In this document: positions 22,085 to 34,375 of the stretch, piece by piece | Layout: every line of letters starts with the position of its first letter | Numbering within the stretch: the stretch's first letter is position 1 | Notes under the pieces: generated by a model | The model's database searches: none | Told to the model about the DNA's origin: nothing | The model's input: the letters and a program-made list of their open reading frames with translations, nothing else | NCBI GenBank assembly: GCA_020205615.1 | Contig: CM035162.1 | Coordinates: 45,002,464 to 45,066,463 of the forward strand | DNA length: 64,000 nt | Direction: 5' to 3' | From: Panax quinquefolius | Taxonomy: Eukaryota; Streptophyta; Magnoliopsida; Apiales; Araliaceae | Position numbers and translations under genes: made by a program

Positions 22085-24532
22085 GCTAATTATAGGCTAA
22101 AGGAAGAAATTGATTTGTTGGTGAAGTATATATATACGAATATATGTTTTGTAGAAATATCAAAAGTTATGTATGCTAAGCGAGGAATTGAACTATACAT
22201 GTTAATTTGTTATATGTTGGTATACTTGTATTTCAAAGGAATCAAATTTGGTTGATAACGGTGAAAATTTCGTTCCTTTGTACTTTAGATATCAACAATG
22301 GAGTTTTGAGTTTTAACGAATATTATTTTAGTGATTTAAGTCTTTTAAATTTGTTGTTCAATTGTTGGAAATTGGTATATGGATAATTGTTAGCAATTAT
22401 GTGTAGTTTATATTAGTTATACATGTTGTTTGGGGTGAATTGTTGTTACAAATTTAAGGCGGTAGCTTTGGCTCTGTTCTTCGTTTTGGTTACTGTGAGT
22501 TTCGTGCCCTGGCGTCAAAATTCACGCTCAATAGCGTAAAATTGGCATTGGCAAAAAAAAATAGGTTGAAGTTCGCCCAGCGCTGGCTGGAATTCGCGCC
22601 CCGGCGCTGGAATTCGTGCGCCGATATGTATCTCGCTTGCTTATTATTTGAAAAGTGATGCAGGACGGACAATTTTGACCTCCTGTAGTAAAACAGCCAT
22701 AACTTTCTCATACGAACTCCGATTGAGTTGATTCAAGATGATCCGGAACGAGGACGAATAGACCTACAACTTTCATGCTTTAAGTTTTTTAATTTGAGGT
22801 CTGTAACAGTAGTCAAAATGTACATCTTTAGGACTATTGTGTATTTAGAGCCAATCAGAGGGCGTCGGGATGCACGAATGCAAGTGCAACCCTTTGGGTA
22901 TTAGTATAACTTAATGATAACATGTTGGACATGTAATAGGATGTTGTATCAAGTTGTTAATGTGCATGTGGTGCAATGACATGATAACTTAAGTAGTTGT
23001 AATAAAGCTAAAAAGTAATGTTCATGAAAAGATGTGATGTTGTTTAAACTTAAACTTAGTTAGTAGCTATACTAAGAGTAATAAAGTAACTCATAAAGGT
23101 AATGTTAGTGTAACTAATGTGTATTGTCAATACATATGGTATGTGTAGGACTTGGGGTGAGCGTGAATAGTAATTGTTTAACCTACATATACGAGATGAG
23201 TTCTCTAACTCTACTTTTATAATTGTGCAAGTTTCTAAACCTATCTTTTTACATTAAGCAAGTTCTCTAACTCTATACTCTCGTTGAGTTAGTTTGTTAT
23301 GTTTAAGCAAGTTTTCTAATTCTAAAGCTTCGTTATGCAAATTTTATATGCTATACTTTATTGAGTAAAGTATTTCCATTAAACAACTTCATTGTATCCG
23401 GTTATTCATGATGATCAAGTTTCCCATCTCACACTTTCGTTGAGATAGTTATTATGATTATGCAAGTTTTCTTAACTCTAAACTTGTTATATTAGCATGC
23501 AAGTACCTTTAGTTTATCGTTCGAGTTATTATTTGTTGTGCATGCTTGATATTAAATTCTAAGATGTAACCTTAGCTTAATGTTATTCAAAGCAAGGTAT
23601 GATGTGTTATTCAATAGTTATGTTATTAGATTATCCCTAAAGCATGAACTTAGAGCGAAATATTTATTCGGTTATGATTATTTAATAACATAGTGTTATT
23701 ATCTTTCATTCAACTAATCCTTAGTTGATGTCAGATTTAATTCAAATTACCTTGAAGTGTATCAAACCAAACTATCTTTAGAGGCGGACTTGTACTCAAA
23801 ATCTTGAGATGAACAACCCTATTTATATAGGGGTTACGCTTAGTTTTGTACTTTCTTATTTGAAATGTTTGTATACAATACATATACGAAGGTTGATCCC
23901 CTAAGTACCTTAAAGTCATTATGGTCGTATATTTGTAAAAGTTTAAGTTGAAAGATTACTTATAAGCGTGGACAAGGTTAAGTGGTCATTAGACCCTCGG
24001 TGAATGTTAAGATGTTAATAGGACTTATTATTTAGTTCTATTGAGCCCCTGAATGGGCAAGGAATGTTTAAGATGTTAATAGAACCTATTGTTGAGTTCT
24101 ATTGAGCCCTGAATGGGCGAGAGAATGTAAAAAGTTATTCATTGTTATTTCAAGTGAGCCTTGTTTGCTCACTCTTTTTATAAAATCCTTCTGACTAAAG
24201 ATGGAAAGGGTGGCGTACCTAGCACCCGATAAAGGAAGGAAAGATGAACAAATCTTGAAGACTTGTAATAGTTTTGATAGTTTTATTATCGGACTTTGGT
24301 TTAAAGAATGTAATGAAGTTTATTTAAATTTTCGCATGAATGATTGTTTGTAAAGGTTAGATAACATTTGGGAGATTTTATTTTATGTAATTGAATGTTT
24401 TGATTCTGTGAACACCAAATCTTAGGTAAAGAAGGGTTTATTATTCAATTTTATTTATGATTGGGTAGTTATAAATGAATCGGTTTTTTGATTACGTGAA
24501 CACCTTTAAAGAGAATCTTGAGGTAATGAATC
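21122..24532 (+). repeat. Element A 3' LTR (right end missing)
   Basis: Starts TGTAACATTCAG. From 22085 it matches the 5' LTR. It carries TA tracts at 21541-21580 and 22019-22079, the GCAAGTTTTC array and the paired 62-base hairpin units. It breaks off at GAGGTAATGAATC (24532), about 30-45 bases short of the end seen in the 5' copy, and minus-strand element C protease begins. Confidence 0.83.
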
Positions 24533-24870
24533 AATTTTAGCATGATGAGTGGTTAACTAACCAATCCCTAAAATCACATCAAATGCAAGTATTTTCAGCG
24601 AAATAAGATCGGTAGGTAATGTGATAGTTCCAACTTGAATCAAGCAAGATTTATAAGCGATTAGATGTAATGAAAGTTTCTCAAGCTGAGTCTCAAGCGA
24701 GATAAGTCAAAGGTCCAATTTCTCCGGAGTCAAGTTCAAACGTTGAGCACAAGCAGGAGAGATAAAAGAATGGGTAGAACCGGTATCTACTAAGGTATAA
24801 ACTTCGCAAGATTTTATGATTAGATTACCCGTGATCACCTCGTTCGAGTTCCTCGCGTTTTGTGCAGACA
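24533..24870 (-). pseudogene. Element C aspartic protease, truncated
   Basis: Minus-strand frame with N-E-V-I-T-G-N-L-I-I-K-S, then L-V-D-T-G-S-T-H-S-F-I-S (catalytic Asp at about 24787) and A-Q-R-L-N-L-T-P-E-K-L-D-L, where a TGA at 24707-24709 stops it. Protease-like sequence continues to 24533 and ends at the W-L-T-T-H-H region. It is fused in frame to the gag zinc knuckles, as Gag-Pro is in this group. Confidence 0.8.
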
Positions 24871-26053
24871 CGACAAACGCTCTTCCAGGAACCACCAACT
24901 TTGACTTGTCCGAGACAGCCTTTGGAGTCACCATCCCCGTTGAACTTGGTTTCGCAACTAGACAATCTCTAGCTATATGATCTTCCTTTCCACATTTATA
25001 ACACACCTTGGATTGTTGTGGGAAGTTTGGGCTGATGTGTCCCTTTTTCCCGTATTTATAACAAACGACCGATGCTCGTTCTCCTCCCCTAGAAACAACT
25101 GTTGTTTGTGCTGACGTCTTCACGTTATCATTGTTGTACCTTCTCTTTTTGAAATCTCCCCCCGACTCGCTTCTTCTACCATCATGGCCACGATTACACA
25201 CCGAGTGGTTACCGCTTTTGTCCAGAATGTTTTCCTCCCATTTGGTTGTCATTGCTCAGAGGATCGCCGCCACCCCATATGACCACGGTTGTGGTCCCTC
25301 GGTTGAACATACTCATTATCTTGCTCTAATAATTGAGCCCTGTTTACAACATCTGAATATAAAGGAAATTTATGAGAGATAAGATATTGTCGAATCTCGG
25401 GTTTTAGACCTCTCAGAAACATCCTCATCATTTGTTCCTCATTCTCTACCAAATGAGGGTGCAAACCTGGATAACTCTGTGAACCTCGCCTAATACTGGG
25501 ACACCGTCATGTTGTTTTGTTCCAGTCTAATAAACTCTACCTCCTTCTTATGACGAATACTTTCAGGAAAGTATTTGTCGTTAAGTAGTTTTTGAAATGT
25601 TTCCCAAGACATGTTGAGTGCGGCTGGCTGGGTATGCTTCACAGACTCCCACCAGTAATCTGCCTCACCACGGAACATAAAGGTGGCGAATGGAACCTTC
25701 TGTTCCTCTGTGCATCCCAAGACATCGAATATCTTGTTAATTTGCTTGACCCACATTTCTGCCTTAATCGGATCCGGCTTTCCCGCAAATTCTGGTGGTT
25801 CCAACTCTTTGAACTGCTTGGTTGTGACATGCCGCGCGTTGCTATCATTTCCACCCGTATTTTGTACACGAGTCTCCTAAATGCGGTTTTGCATGAACTG
25901 CAAAAAGCTTCTAAAAATCCCATCATTCATCATTTGTTCGGTAGTGTTGTTTACAGGAGGAATATTTCCTTCCTGTTGCACGTTCCCCTGGGTGGTGATT
26001 AAAGGTGTCTCCACGGTCTCATTCACTCCATTGTTAATATTTCCAGCTGTCAT
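24870..26053 (-). pseudogene. gag: Element C gag with capsid domain and zinc knuckles
   Basis: Starts at the ATG at 26053 (M-T-A-G-N-I-N-N-G-V-N-E-T) after CTTCTTTTGTGGCAG. An in-frame TAG at 25877-25879 ends the first 58 codons. The capsid frame 25804-25490 has P-P-E-F-A-G-K-P-D, I-F-D-V-L-G-C-T-E-E-Q-K, A-D-Y-W-W-E-S and Y-F-P-E-S, ending in TAG after M-T-V-S-Q-Y. A second frame (25464-25249) has F-L-R-G-L-K-P-E-I-R-Q-Y, and a third (25252 on) has the basic region and two knuckles. The first knuckle has lost two Cys (C-Y-K-Y and P-N-F). The second is intact (C-Y-K-C-G-K-E-D-H-I-A-R-D-C, 25003-24962). It is the best preserved gag in the window. Confidence 0.85.
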
Positions 26054-26225
26054 TCTCAAATACTGCCACAAAAGAAGGGTTAATTAAAGAAATTAACATG
26101 CCACATAATATCCTTATATTATGACTGACCAAACAAATAAGCTTAGGTATGACACACTAACGAAGGATTACTTGTCTCTCCCCTCCTAGTTCTATTCCCC
26201 GATCTCCGCCAAAGACCATATCCCT

Positions 26226-26240
26226 AAGATCTGATACCAA
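26226..26240 (-). promoter_or_regulatory. Primer binding site of C
   Basis: On the minus strand TTGGTATCAGATCTT, directly after the LTR end. It is the initiator-Met primer word with one change. Confidence 0.75.
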
Positions 26241-26241
26241 C

Positions 26242-27689
26242 TGTGATGCCCCCAAAATAGGTATACATCACCCATTCTGAGTCGCCAAATACATGGTTCA
26301 GAAACAAATACAACTTCAGTAATACAATTGTCGTGCAAAATACGACAACACACATACTGTGAGTTTGAATACAAATATTTTCTAATAGACAGTATACAAA
26401 CTCAAAAGGAGTCCTCATTACAATTATTGATACACTATTTTACAAAATAGTCAGGACTACTAAAACAACTATCCTGAACCATCACTCCATACCCCGGCTA
26501 GTTCCTGCTATGTTCTCACCTCCTGAGAAGAAAAATGGAATAAAAAGGAAAAGGGTGAGCTCAACTAGCCCAGTAAAGAATATTATGACTAAGATAATAT
26601 ACAACAAATTATCATTAGTCTTTGAGGAAAAATCGATGAACATAATAGACAACAAGTTTTAGATCAACAATGCGGTGAAAACAATAATCCATTAGAAGAG
26701 TCAAGTAGAGAATGAATTCTACTATCTTCTAAGATTTAAAAGTCCATCATCAATATTTTATCCCTGTAACATAAATTAATATACATCTTGAATCAAATAT
26801 TCATCTTTGCACTACTGGGCCAAAGATATTCATTTATATCACCGAGTTGGTCGTATGTTCATCTCAGAGACATTCATCTTTTTGCACTACGGCCATAGAT
26901 ACTCATCGATTAATCATTCATCTTTGCACTACAGCCAAAGATATTCGATAATATCATCATTTAGGGTGAGGATGATGAAAATATCATAAAGAAAACGAAT
27001 CCGGTGAGACAAAATGACAAATATTAGGGATTAGTATTATGCTTTTTCCAAGTTCAATAATACTCCATAATAATAACCAATTGAAAGCGCGAATTTAAAA
27101 TAAAGATCAAAACATGGATACAATCAAAGATAGTAACCATAATAGACATCTTGGACAAAAAAGAGAAAAATTCATTTTTCGGTGAATAATGTCGTATATG
27201 TGAATAATGCCGTATATGTGAATAGTGCCGTATACGTGAATAGTAACCCCAACACAAAAAGGTAGAAATTCCATAATAAAATTCATATCAATATTTTGAC
27301 ATAATGATATTGAAGAAAATAATATCATTTACGAAGAAAATAACATTCCTTACCTCAAAATAACAGTACTTTTGATCGGAATATTGGATGTAAAGCCGAA
27401 AGAAACTTGCACTGAATAGCAACTCTCAAAGTATCTAAATACTCACAAAATACGCTCGATAATATATATATAGAGAGAAAAAACTTGTTTCTGGTGTGAT
27501 TTTCAATTTTAACTAAGCACCCTATTTATAGGAAAATGCTAGAACGCCAAAGCAGACTAAATAATAAAATATTATTATTATTATACCAATTCTACGCATG
27601 CCAATGACCAAGACCAGCATGCCATTTCTGAAATATTTTTGCAGCCCACGTGTTTTAAAAAAACAAAAGTGGGTCCCACCCATAATTTT
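26242..27689 (-). repeat. Element C 5' LTR, first part
   Basis: On the plus strand it begins TGTGATGCCCCCAAAATAGG (the LTR 3' end reversed). It has the CACTACTGGGCCAAAGATATTC words near 26810-26945 and GTGAATAATGCCGTATAT repeats at 27181-27245. TATA context CACCCTATTTATAGG lies at about 27520-27534. It resembles the F LTR more than B's but lacks the coding-like module of E and F. It is interrupted at 27690. Confidence 0.78.
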
Positions 27690-29745
27690 TGTGACGCCCC
27701 CCAAAATTGGTATACATCACCTATTCTGAGTCGCCAAATACATGGTACAAAATTCAAATACAACAGTCGTGTAAAATATGACTAAACATATGCTGTGAGT
27801 TTTAATACAAATATTGTCATCTAGACAATATACAAACTCAATGGGGTCCTCATTACATTTACTATCACACTATTTCATAGAATAGTGAGGACTACTAATG
27901 CTATTATCTAGACTATCACTCTGTTCTCCGACTAGTCCTCGCCACGCTCATTTTCCAAGAGAACAATGAAAGCAAAAGGGTGAGCTCAACTAGCCCAGTA
28001 AGAAATATTATGACTAAGATAATGCAGAATAAATTATCATTAGTCTTCAATAGTGTTAAACTGATAAAATATAACAAACATCAAGTTTAACTGCAGCGGA
28101 ACAAGCAATCCATTAGAAGAGTCAAGTAGAGAATAAAATCTACTATCTTCTATGATTTCAAAGGTTTTTCATGACTTTTATCGATGAGACTCAGCTTAAT
28201 AAACAATCCACATCATCCCTGCACTACGACCAAGGATATTCATTAGTATCACATCCACAAATTATCCATGCACCACAGCCAAGGATATTCGTGTATTCAT
28301 CAATGGTCATGATCTTGCCAACAACTGTCCATTAATGCACTACGGGTCAATGAAGACTTTTTCCATATCATTTGTAACATTACGGTCATGATTACACCGA
28401 ATAATCCCTGGTCATAATCATACCAAGTCCATCTATGCACTACAGGCCACAGATGACTTTCAACATAATATAAACATGAGGATGATGATAATGATATAAG
28501 AATTCAATAAAACAAGTTCAAGAATTAATTTATCCAGGAACTAATAATGTCCAAATTGTCAACATACTTCTTTGTAGAGTAACACTCAAGAATGCTCAGA
28601 AGAATATTTCCATAGAAAGATACTGGATGAAGCGCAAATATCAAGGATATTCCACTAATTTCATAGAGTATAGAAGTCAAAACTTTAACCAACTGAGTAT
28701 AATAAAGAATGGAATAATAAAAGAAATCACCAGGCATGCGATAGACAAAGCCTGCACAGGATATTCCAATGAATAATAAATAATGGAACGGTCATGCGAA
28801 CGCACCGATAGGATATTCCAATGTAATAATAAATAATGGAACCAGTCATGCGTAAGCGCACTGCACGGTGATATTCCACGTAATAATAAATAATGGAATC
28901 GGTCATGCGTAAGCGCTTGCGCATGGGATGTTCCAAATGAATAATAAACAACGGAACCGGTCATGCGAAACGCACGCATACATGATGTTCCAAAGAATAA
29001 TAAATAATGGAATAATGAAGAAGAATTTCACCAAGTATAGGGTATCCACAGATACAAAAGTTATTCCAATGAGAATAATAAAGAATGGAATAACAAAATA
29101 ATTTCACCAATAAGAAAGAAGGAATACCCCTAACGAGTACAACAAATAATATCCCTCACCGTAAAAGAAGAGTATTTTGATTTGGTAGAGGCGAGGATAT
29201 ACTCAAAGAAAACTCAGACTACGCTTCAAAGCTTTCTTAAACTCTAAAGAAATACACTCAAGATTATAAAAGAAGAACTCTCTCTATAGTTTCTCTCTCT
29301 AGAGTTTAAGTGAATTCGTAAGAAATAATGAAGGAATGAGCTTCTATTTATAGAAGAATGGACTGCATAGTAACTAATTCATGAAGCGGTCAGATTGATT
29401 TACTTTAAGCAGACGGTCTAGATTGGTTTACAATAAAATATAATATATTCTATTTATAATCTAATAAAACGAATAACTTTATAAAAGTATTCTATTTTAT
29501 ATAAAAAGATTTTACTATGCAAATACTATGCAGGCACTATGCAAACACTATGCATAATAAAATATAATATATTCTAATTATTGTCTAATAAAAGCAAGTA
29601 ACTTTATAAAAGTATTACATTTTATATAAAAATATTTTATTATTAGTCTAATAAAACGAATAACTTTATAAAAGTATTTTGTTTTATATAAAAAGCTTTT
29701 CAGTTTTATTACATTAATAATACTAATAAAACAAAACTCATCATC
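27690..29745 (-). repeat. Type-B LTR inserted in the C LTR (5' part missing)
   Basis: Starts TGTGACGCCCCCCAAAATTGG on the plus strand and follows the B/D LTR: CACTACGACCAAGGATATTC words, ~60-base ATTCCAA..AATAATAAA units at 28740-29100, AGTTTCTCTCTCTAGAGTT near 29290, minus-strand TATA box near 29350. About 100-base ATAACTTTATAAAAGTATT units follow at 29440-29700. It ends near AAACAAAACTC without the expected GGGGTCTTACA end, and about 350 bases of the C LTR are missing at the same point, so a deletion covers this junction. Confidence 0.7.
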
Positions 29746-29879
29746 ATTATTATAATTCACAATATTAATCGAACAGGTTGTTCCCAGGAAAGAGGAGGCT
29801 TTCCAATAAGGATTTCTCCCCATTGGTGCGCAATTAGGTGACCAAACCTCTCCTTGACAGAACTTCTAGACATCGTTAA
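29746..29879 (-). repeat. Element C LTR, continued
   Basis: TTTCCAATAAGGATTTCTCC and GGTGCGCAATTAGGTGACC match the F LTRs at about 41600-41660 and 55600-55660, in the order expected for continuation of the C LTR. Confidence 0.65.
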
Positions 29880-31076
29880 TGTGACGCCTCCAAAATAGGT
29901 ATACATTACCTATTCTGAGTCGCCAAATACATGGTATAGAGTACAAATACAATCTTTAATATACAATATGAGAGCTGTGAGTTTTAATATAAATACTGTC
30001 TTCTAGACAATATCCACTCTCAGAATAAGTCCTTATTACATTTATTGTCACACTATTTAACAGAATAGTGAGGACTACTAATACTATCATCAGGTCCATC
30101 ACTCCATTCCCCGACTCGTCCCAGCTATATTCTTATTTCCTGAAGAGAACAGTGAAAGAAAGGGTGAGCTCAACTAGCTTAGTAAGAAATATTATGACTA
30201 AGATAATGCAGAATAAATTATCATTAGCCTTAAACAGTGTTAAACTGATACAATATAACAAACATCAAGTTTAACTGCAGCGGAAACAAGCAATCCATTA
30301 GAAGAGACAAGTATAGAATAAAATCTACTATCTTCTATGATTTAAAAGGTTTTTCATAACTTTTATCGCTGAGACTCGGCTTAATAAATAATCCACATCA
30401 TCGAATCACCCCTGCACTACGGCCAAGGATATTCTTTAGAATCACAACCATAATTATCCATGCACTACGGGCCAAGAATATTTGTGTATTCATTAATGGT
30501 CATGATCATGTCAACAACTGTCCATCAATGCACTACGGGCCAATGAGGAGTTTTACCACATCAATTGTAACATTACGGTCATGATTACACCGAATAATCC
30601 CTGGTCATAATCATACCAAGTCCATCTATGCACTACTGGTCACAGATGACTTTCAAAAAAATATAAACATGAGGATGATGACAATGATATAAGAATTCAA
30701 TAAAACAAGTTCAAGAATTAATTTATTCAAGAAATAATAACGTCCAAATTGTCAACATGATACTTCTTTGTAGAGTAAAATTCAAGAATGCTCAAAAGAA
30801 TATTTCCATGAAAAGATACTGGATGAAGCGCAAATATCAAGGATATTCCATTAATTTCATGGAGTATAGAAGTCAAAACTTTAACCAACTGAGTATAATA
30901 AAGAATGGAATAACAAAAGAAATCACCATGCATGCGGTACTCAGATAGACAAAGTTATTCCAATGAGAATAATAAAGAGTGGAACCGGTCAAGGCGTAAA
31001 ATGCATGGACATGATATTCCAACAAAATAATAAAGAATGGAACCAGGTCCGGCGTAAAACGCACAGACAGGATATT
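29880..31076 (-). repeat. Second type-B LTR, cut by element D
   Basis: Starts TGTGACGCCTCCAAAATAGG and follows the B/D LTR to CACAGACAGGATATT, where D's LTR begins. The intact counterpart of the join is in D's own 5' LTR at about 60200 (GACAGGATATTCTAACAG). Confidence 0.75.
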
Positions 31077-33695
31077 TGTGACGCCCCCAAAATAGGTATA
31101 CATCACTCATCTTGAGTCGCTAGATACATGGTACAGAATTCAAATACAACTTAATAATATAAATTATCGTGTACAATACGACAAAACATAAATCGTGAGT
31201 TTGAATACAAATATTGTCTACTAGAGAGTATACAAACTCAAAAGGAGTCCTCATTACAATTATTATCACACTATTTCACGTAGAATAGTGAGGACTACTA
31301 ATGCACCATCTAGGACCATCACTCCGTTCCTCGACTGGTCGTCCCGCCTATATTCTCATTTCTCAAGAGAAACGGTGAAAGAAAGGGTGAGCTCAACTAG
31401 CCCAAGAAGAAATATTATGACTAAGATAATGCGTAATAAATTATCATTAGCTTTAAACAGTGTTAAACTGATACAATATAACAAACATCAAATTTAACTG
31501 CAGCGGAACAAGCAATCCATTAAAAGAGTCAAGAGAGAATAAAATCTACTATCTTTTATGAATTAAAAGGTTTTTCATCACTTTTATCACTTTGGGACTC
31601 GAATTTTTAATAAATAATCCATATCATCGAATCACCCCCACACTACGGCCAAGGATATTCTTTAGTATCACGACCACGAATTATCCATGCACTACTACTT
31701 AAAGATAATCATGTTTTCATCAACGGTCCTGATCATGCCATAAAACAATTCATCTTTGCACCCTTGGCTGAAGAGAATCCATAGCCATAATCATACAAAA
31801 AACTGTCCATCAATGCACTACGGGCCAGTGAGGACTTTTTCCACATCATTTGTAATATTACGGTCATGATTACACCGAATAATCCCTGGTCATAATTATA
31901 CCAAGTCCATCTATGCACTACAGGCCACAGATGACTTTCAACAAAATATAAGCATGAGGATGATGACAATGATATAAGAATTCAAAAAAATAAGTTCAAG
32001 AATTAATTTATCCAGGAACTAATAACGTCCAATTTGTCAACATGATACTCCTTTGTAGAGTAAAATTCAAGAATGCTCAGAAGAATATTTCCATGAAAAG
32101 ATACTAGATGAAGCGCAAATATCAAGGATATTCCACTAATTTCATGGAGTATGGAAGTCAAAGTTTTAACCAACTGAGTATAATAAAGAATGTAATAACA
32201 AAAGAAATCACCATGCATGCGGTGCCAGCATAGACAAAGTTATTCCAACAGAATAATAATTAGCGGAACCTAAAGTATGTAAAAGCACAGGCGAGGATGT
32301 TCCAAATGTAATAATAAAGAACGAAATAATAATGTAAATCACCATGCATACGGTACTTTGCATATACACGAGTTATTCAACAGAATACCCATAAAGATGG
32401 AACGGTGTCCAGAAAAGCATTATAGATATGATATTCCAATGAATAATAATAAAGCGGAACCCGGTCCCACAGAAACGCCTTACGATTGCGAGGATATTCC
32501 AATGTAATAATAAAGAATGAAAGAACAGAAGAATTTCACCAAGTATAGGGTATCCCGCGTATACAGGTTATTCCAATAGAATAATAAAGAATGGAATAAC
32601 AGAAGTTCTCTTCATGAATAAGAAAGAAAGAATACCCCTTATGAGTACAACAAATAATATTCCCTACCTTAGAAAGATGATTATTAGATATAGAAGTAGT
32701 GAAGTAGTAGAACACTTTTCTTCTTTCTCTCTATAGTTTCTCTCTCTAGAGTTTCAGTGAATTCATAAGAAATAATGAATGAATGAGCTTCTATTTATAA
32801 AATAATGGACTGCATAGTAACTAACTCATGAACGGTCCAGATTGATTTACTTTAATCTGACGGTCCATATTTAAAGCAAAATCTTTTAAATAAAATATAA
32901 TATATTCTATTTATAATCTAATAAAACGAATAACTTTATAAAAGATTTTACTATGCAAACACTATGCAGGCACTATGTAAACACTATACATAATAAAATA
33001 TAATATATTCTAATTATTGTCTAATAAAGCAGATAACTTTATAAAAGTATTTTGTTTTATATAAAAAGATTTTACTACGCAAAACACTATCTGAGACCTT
33101 TATACAACACTATGCATAATAGAATATAATATATTCTATTTATAGAATAACTTTATAAAAGCATTCTATTTTATATAAAAAGATTTTACTATGCAAAACA
33201 CCATGCAGACACTATGCAACACTATGTATAATAGAATATAATATATTCTATTTATAGAATAACTTTATAAAAGTATTCTGTTTTATTACATTAATAATAT
33301 CAATAAAACAAAACTGAGTGACTTATCATGTAAGAATCAATAATCAATACCGTGTGCTACTATACAACCACGCGTATTACTGTACTTTTAACATCGGGTG
33401 TTTCAACAGTTAACGGTAAAACTTTCACCGTTATTTCCCTAAAATATTTTTGTCATTTTCTAAATCAGACAATAATTCCATTGTGGGGTCCACCAATGAT
33501 TGTACCGTCGTACGGATATTCCCCGACAAAAAGAATATTCTCCGACCAATCAAATATTATATAACCACTTGCTTACTTTGAAAAATTTGTAAATATTACC
33601 CACAACTATAACATTACATCAAATCAACACCATAATATTAAAAAAAATTATTTCGAGAAAATTAAATATTTATTCAGTAAAATCTGGGTCTCACA
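31077..33695 (-). repeat. Element D 3' LTR
   Basis: About 2.6 kb, TGTGACGCCCCCAAAATAGG to CTGGGTCTCACA on the plus strand. On the minus strand the TATA box is at 32792-32799. Matches 58844-61408. Confidence 0.85.
32880..33290 (-). repeat. About four tandem ~100-base units upstream of the D LTR TATA box
   Basis: Each unit has AATATAATATATTCTA, ATAACTTTATAAAAG, and ACTATGCAAACACTATGCA words. They lie upstream of the promoter in the transcribed sense (U3), where enhancer repeats usually sit. The same block is in the other D LTR at about 60600-60985. Confidence 0.7.
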
Positions 33696-34080
33696 TCTCT
33701 CCTCCTTTTGGAATTTCGCCTCAAAATTTACGTGACGTGCTCGGTATCTTTGAGCGGTGAGGATACCTCAACTTCATTTCAAATTTTAACTCTTGAGGTA
33801 TAACCTTTAAGTGTTGAATACGATTCTTCTTATCCAAGATTTTAACACGTATCTCCTCAAACGTTAAATCATCCGCTATCTTGTACGGTTCTAAATTAAT
33901 AATGTGGTTCAGGCCGTCCACATATTTACGTAACATCGATACGTTAAAAACGTTATGAACACGCGATATACTTGGCGGTAAAACGAGTCTATAAGCCACA
34001 GTTCCTACTCGATCGAGGATTTTAAATGGGCCAATTAAATCAAGGGTTGAGATTTCCTCTCTTCGTCAATTCTTGCTTCT
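33696..34080 (-). pseudogene. Element D integrase C-terminus with chromodomain core deleted
   Basis: The open frame 33999-33721 reads [35 protein letters not shown]. It then jumps from V-I-P-Q straight to [11 protein letters not shown], skipping the 15 residues V-K-V-L-W-R-N-H-D-V-E-E-M-T-W present in B at the same place. Upstream (34000-34080) [11 protein letters not shown] is visible. The purine tract (CTCTCCTCCTTTTGG on the plus strand) is at 33697-33711. Confidence 0.8.
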
Positions 34081-34375
34081 AGAATAACGCCCTCTTGAAC
34101 CTTCTTAATTCTTTACATTCATCAGCTCCGAGTGTGTAGCTTGAGCGACTTTAACTTTATCGATTAAAGTCGATTCTACTCGTATATTCGTTATGTTCAT
34201 GTGGTTTCGTATATTCGCACTTGTAATCGCATACGATCTTCTACTCAACGCGTTAGCTACCATGTTCGCTTTTTCTACGATAGTATTGAATGGTATGATC
34301 GTAATTTTTAACAGCTCGAGCCAATGTCTTTGGCACATTATACGATCATTTTAGGTGAAGAAAATATTTGAGGGT
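34081..34375 (-). pseudogene. Element D RNase H end, joined to integrase tail and RT linker by deletions
   Basis: The frame 34338-34105 reads W-L-E-L-L-K, E-K-A-N-M-V-A-N-A-L-S-R-R-S-Y (RNase H C-terminus) and T-L-I-D-K-V-K-V-A-Q (linker). On its 5' side it joins an I-F-S-S-P-K remnant that goes directly to the protease-RT linker, so the whole RT is missing. On its 3' side it joins the integrase tail, so the DDE core is missing. Confidence 0.75.

Larger units (their letters stand above)
1111..24532 (+). mobile_element. Element A: Ty3/gypsy (Tekay-like) retrotransposon, split by element B
   Basis: A has a partial 5' LTR, a primer site, an extra ORF, gag and the start of protease up to 6242. 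The rest of protease, RT, RNase H, integrase and chromodomain run 17880-21060, followed by a purine tract and a 3' LTR starting TGTAACATTC at 21122. The two halves belong together: the protease frame broken at 6242 (ending I-L-G-M-D) resumes at 17880 as I-I-H-S-N-M-E and then the conserved I-D-C-H-K-K. Both LTRs are truncated, the left at a TA microsatellite and the right at 24532 where element C begins. The coding parts are decayed, so A is old and immobile. Confidence 0.88.
24533..29879 (-). mobile_element. Element C: gag-protease part and 5' LTR of a B-like element, truncated
   Basis: On the minus strand this reads LTR, primer site, gag, protease, then breaks off inside the protease at 24533 against A's 3' LTR. 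RT and the rest are absent. The LTR (from 26242) is interrupted at 27690 by a type-B LTR, resumes at about 29746, and is interrupted again at 29880. Its remaining part is not seen in the window. Confidence 0.75.
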
